Shown: piece by piece, positions 61,570 to 64,000 of the stretch
Layout: every line of letters starts with the position of its first letter
How positions within the stretch are numbered: position 1 is the stretch's first letter
Assembly: GCA_029212415.1 (NCBI GenBank)
Contig: JARGOF010000003.1
Location: 186,229 to 250,228 of the forward strand
Source: Rhizobiaceae bacterium
GTDB taxonomy: Bacteria > Pseudomonadota > Alphaproteobacteria > Rhizobiales > Rhizobiaceae
Direction: 5' to 3'
Length of the DNA stretch: 64,000 nucleotides
Notes under the pieces: generated by a model
The model's database searches: none
Seen by the model: the letters and a program-made list of their open reading frames with translations, nothing else
What the model was told of the DNA's origin: nothing
Made by a program: the position numbers and the translations under genes

Positions 61570-62840
61570 GGCTGGTTGACGGGTGTGTCTTCAAAAGATT
61601 CCAGCTTGCATGAGGCATCTGCATCCGTATCGGCCACAGCTTCCGGTGATGAATGAGAGACAATGGTGAACAGATCATCCGGATCATCGGAACCGGTATT
61701 TGCCGTGGCAAGATAGACGGTCTGCTGCATCTGGTGGGTGTTCGGGTTCATGTAGGCATCATCATGCTGCATGCGTACCTCGGCGGGAATGCGCAATTGT
61801 TCGAGTTTTTTGATGACGTCATGATTGTTGGTCGTACCGGCGGCCTCAATGGCTTCAAGCAGGGACCGGGTGGCCCAATAGCCGTTGTAGAAGACATTTC
61901 CCGGCACCCGCATTTTGGTGTCCGGATAGGCTTCCTGGTATTGGGCGACAAATTCGTCAACGCCCGGCAGGTCCAGGCCGTAGTACCAGGTGGTTCCGAA
62001 GACACCGAAAAGGTTTTCCTTCGGAAGACCATAGACATCAGGCCAATCCTGCTGGTTGTTGATCCAGGCGTAGTCCTGTCCCATGCCCAGTTCCGCAACC
62101 TGGGAACGCAGCGCCTTTTGATCGTCTCCACCCACAGCTGCGGCGACAATATCCGGTTTGGCCTGCTGAATTTTCAGCAGGACGGCGGTGAAATCGCGGG
62201 TGCCCTGCGGCACCAGAATGTCGTCACTGACCTCGCCGCCATAGGTTTCAATCAGGGCTTTGGTCGCTGCCGACGTATCGTGACCCCAACCGTAATCATT
62301 GGTGACCTGGATGACGTTCTTGCCATAGGATGCGATTGTATTCTTGACGGCGGCCTTGGCGAAATTGGCTCCATTGCCATCCCAGACAAATTTGACACGA
62401 TGGCAATTGGCGCCCGATTCTGTCGGCGATGATGAGTTGGTATTGAGATAGATGACGCCGTGTTTCTGTGCCACCTGCGAAATCGCATTGGCGACGCCGG
62501 ATGATACGGCGCCAATCAAATAGCCGACCTTATCGCGGGAGATCATGCGTTCAGCAACGCGCGATCCGGTTGCCGGTGTGGTTTCGGTGTCGATGTGAAC
62601 GGTTTCGATCTTGCGACCGAGAACGCCGCCCTTGGCATTGAATTCATCAATGGCCATCAACATGCCGCGACGGTCTGAAGCACCGCTGTTTGCATATTGT
62701 CCGCTGGAATCAGAGGTCAGGCCGATGACGATCGGATCTGCCGCGAGTGTTTGGCTGGTGCCCATTGCAAGCCCGGCAATGGCCGTGCCAGCCAACAAGG
62801 CCCTGTTCAGGATCGAACGTTGTTTCGTGGTCGTTGACAT
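61566..62840 (-). CDS. Branched-chain-type substrate-binding protein (Peripla_BP_6)
   Basis: A 424-aa periplasmic protein with a signal peptide (RALLAGTAIAGLAMGTSQTLAA, cut near residue 34). VIGLTSDSSGQYANSGASDRRGM, YLNTNSSSPTESGANCHRVKF and KNVIQVTNDYGWG follow the AmiC/LivK-like fold; ETYGGEVSDDILVPQGTRDFTAVLLKI is split across the second lobe. Long loops and an extended C-terminus suggest the urea/amide or aromatic-acid-binding branch rather than true leucine binding. GGGAGG before the ATG. First intact gene of the importer operon. Confidence 0.92.
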   Translation of the reverse strand: MSTTTKQRSILNRALLAGTAIAGLAMGTSQTLAADPIVIGLTSDSSGQYANSGASDRRGMLMAIDEFNAKGGVLGRKIETVHIDTETTPATGSRVAERMISRDKVGYLIGAVSSGVANAISQVAQKHGVIYLNTNSSSPTESGANCHRVKFVWDGNGANFAKAAVKNTIASYGKNVIQVTNDYGWGHDTSAATKALIETYGGEVSDDILVPQGTRDFTAVLLKIQQAKPDIVAAAVGGDDQKALRSQVAELGMGQDYAWINNQQDWPDVYGLPKENLFGVFGTTWYYGLDLPGVDEFVAQYQEAYPDTKMRVPGNVFYNGYWATRSLLEAIEAAGTTNNHDVIKKLEQLRIPAEVRMQHDDAYMNPNTHQMQQTVYLATANTGSDDPDDLFTIVSHSSPEAVADTDADASCKLESFEDTPVNQP

Positions 62841-62914
62841 TTTTCTTCCTCCCTTGGTGTTTCCATTTTCAGCAGAAAAACCGACCCCCTCCAGGGTGGG
62901 TGTTCTGCTCCAAC

Positions 62915-63817
62915 CTATTGTTTTCCTATCGTCAAATTGTTGCGTTTTGCCGCTGCATCAACCAGCCCTGCGACAAGGCCATCCTGCAGACCCTGGTTCA
63001 TCGCCTGAACCAGAACCTGATGCACCTCGGTGCCAAATCGATTTTCGATGCCTGCCTCCTGAGCCATCGTCACGAAGTACCCAAGGTCCTTTGCGGCATT
63101 TGCGAGCGAAAATTTCATGCCCTCAAATGAGCCTTCATCTAGAATGGCCGGGACGACCATCTGAAAGATTCCCGAATTGCCGCCGCCTGAACTGATCACA
63201 TTGTAAAAACGCCTCAGGTCGACACCTGTCGCCACACAGGCCGACAGGGCCTCGGCGATCAGGGATGCCTGGCCCATGGTGATCAGATTGTTGATGAGTT
63301 TGGTGCGTGTGCCGGCCCCGATGTCTCCCATGTGAAAAATATTCTCACAAAAACATTCAAGCACCGGGCGTGCCCGCTCGAAAGCAGCGTCGCTTCCTCA
63401 GACCATTGTATTCAAGGTACCGGATGCCGCTTCAACCGGGGTTCTGGCCAAAGGGGCGTCGACAAAATCAACATTCATTTCGGCCAGCGCCTTGCCGACA
63501 CGATCAACCATTCCCGGCTCACCGGTTGAGCAATCAATCACCAGTTTTCCCTCGCCGAGACCGGCGACAACGCCGTCCCGGGCGAACATGACAGCTTCAA
63601 CTGCGGGTGATCCCGTTACACACAGCAAGACAACATCTGCTTCAGCGGCAATGTCCTGGGGTGTTGTCAGTTCGCGGGCGCCCTGGCCAACCAGGTCATC
63701 GACAACCTGACGGCTGTGATGGGCCACCACGAATAGCGCGTGGCCCTTTTTCATCAGGTTTGAGCCGATTCCCGCTCCCATTTTTCCCGCGCCGACCAGG
63801 CCGATCTTGAGTGCCAC
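62915..63817 (-). pseudogene. 3-hydroxyisobutyrate dehydrogenase-family gene interrupted by an in-frame TGA
   Basis: The full 300-codon frame encodes a beta-hydroxyacid dehydrogenase: NAD-binding GLVGAGKMGAGIGSNL at the N-terminus, substrate motif DAPLARTPVEA near residue 124, and the catalytic Lys in GTRTKLINNL near 172. A TGA at 63398-63400 (codon 140) cuts it after LNTMV, and the same frame continues with family-like sequence on the other side. At this position relatives have Gly, so a G-to-T change of GGA to TGA is the simplest explanation. GTG start 63817 follows GGGAGG. It was probably the first gene of the Liv-type operon. Confidence 0.8.
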
Positions 63818-64000
63818 CGCTATGCCTCCCGTTTCCTCTGCATTGAGAATAGAAATATTATTCCATTGTTGTCAACTATAGAAATTTGTGATTATTTTGT
63901 TCGTGCATAGTCCGGTGGTAAGGAGAAAATCCGAGGCCGGGGGATGCGTGCCAACTAATTTCGACGTCGCCAGAACAGCGCATTGCCAGAACAGCGCTTT

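Noticed and set aside
63398-63400. TGA in the dehydrogenase gene read as selenocysteine
   Set aside because: Family members have Gly, not Cys or Sec, at this position, and no selenocysteine-insertion hairpin is evident just downstream.
1-64000. tRNA/rRNA genes, insertion sequences, CRISPR arrays, prophage genes
   Set aside because: No transposase, integrase or phage-like products, no regularly spaced repeats, and no cloverleaf or rRNA-like stretch were recognised by eye; a covariance-model search would be needed to exclude small RNAs.

Overview
The window reads as a stretch of alphaproteobacterial chromosome, most likely from the Hyphomicrobiales (Rhizobiales). The clues are a rhizobial-type 8-stranded outer-membrane protein, a HisKA_2/HWE-type histidine kinase, an RpoE-ChrR singlet-oxygen module, three CUT2 sugar importers plus one branched-chain-type importer, oxidative (non-phosphorylating) sugar-acid enzymes, and a LigM-type tetrahydrofolate O-demethylase. 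Base composition is moderately G+C-rich. I see no rRNA, tRNA, IS element or CRISPR. Assignments are by motif and family recognition only; no database search was run.

Layout. (1) 0.1-7.8 kb, minus strand: a tightly overlapping operon of ROK regulator, M20 deacylase, CUT2 binding protein, permease, YhfX-type PLP protein, single-domain CUT2 ATPase and GlmS-like SIS enzyme. It looks like an import and catabolic route for an N-substituted amino sugar or glycated amine and is the best candidate for an undescribed pathway. (2) 8.1-18.9 kb: an IclR regulator diverges from a second CUT2 operon that starts with a 62-aa coupled ORF. An L-fuconate-dehydratase-like enolase, an alpha/beta hydrolase, a GH2 beta-mannosidase and a GT8 glycosyltransferase follow. 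(3) 19.3-23 kb: FecR-domain protein, Omp25-like barrel and CHASE2-cyclase. (4) 23-33.6 kb, plus strand: a second-type FtsH, cardiolipin synthase, EEP hydrolase, phosphoribosyltransferase, PEP synthase, a Cys-motif membrane-associated protein, a second cyclase and a DUF305 protein.

(5) 33.6-37.2 kb: sensor kinase, mandelate-racemase-type dehydratase, DUF4345 protein. (6) 37.3-47.1 kb: AraC regulator, then a sugar oxidation locus comprising aldo/keto reductase, GntR regulator, amidohydrolase-type lactonase, a third CUT2 importer with two permeases, and an FAH-family enzyme. A shared 19-bp palindromic element marks the GntR/lactonase and importer promoters. Together with the dehydratases and SDRs elsewhere in the window, an L-fucose-like route (sugar to lactone to acid to 2-keto-3-deoxy acid to cleavage) can be drawn. 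(7) 47.4-49.7 kb: a second GntR and a LigM-like O-demethylase sharing an ATGTATACAT palindrome. (8) 50-55.8 kb: rpoE-chrR, SDR, tspO, DUF1365, FAD oxidoreductase, DUF2177 and a 170-aa protein. Three copies of a TGATCC-N17-GTA promoter tie this region into one regulon. (9) 55.9-63.8 kb, minus strand: a Liv-type importer operon with an extra ATPase that lacks the ABC signature, two SDRs, and a 3-hydroxyisobutyrate-dehydrogenase-like gene broken by an in-frame TGA.
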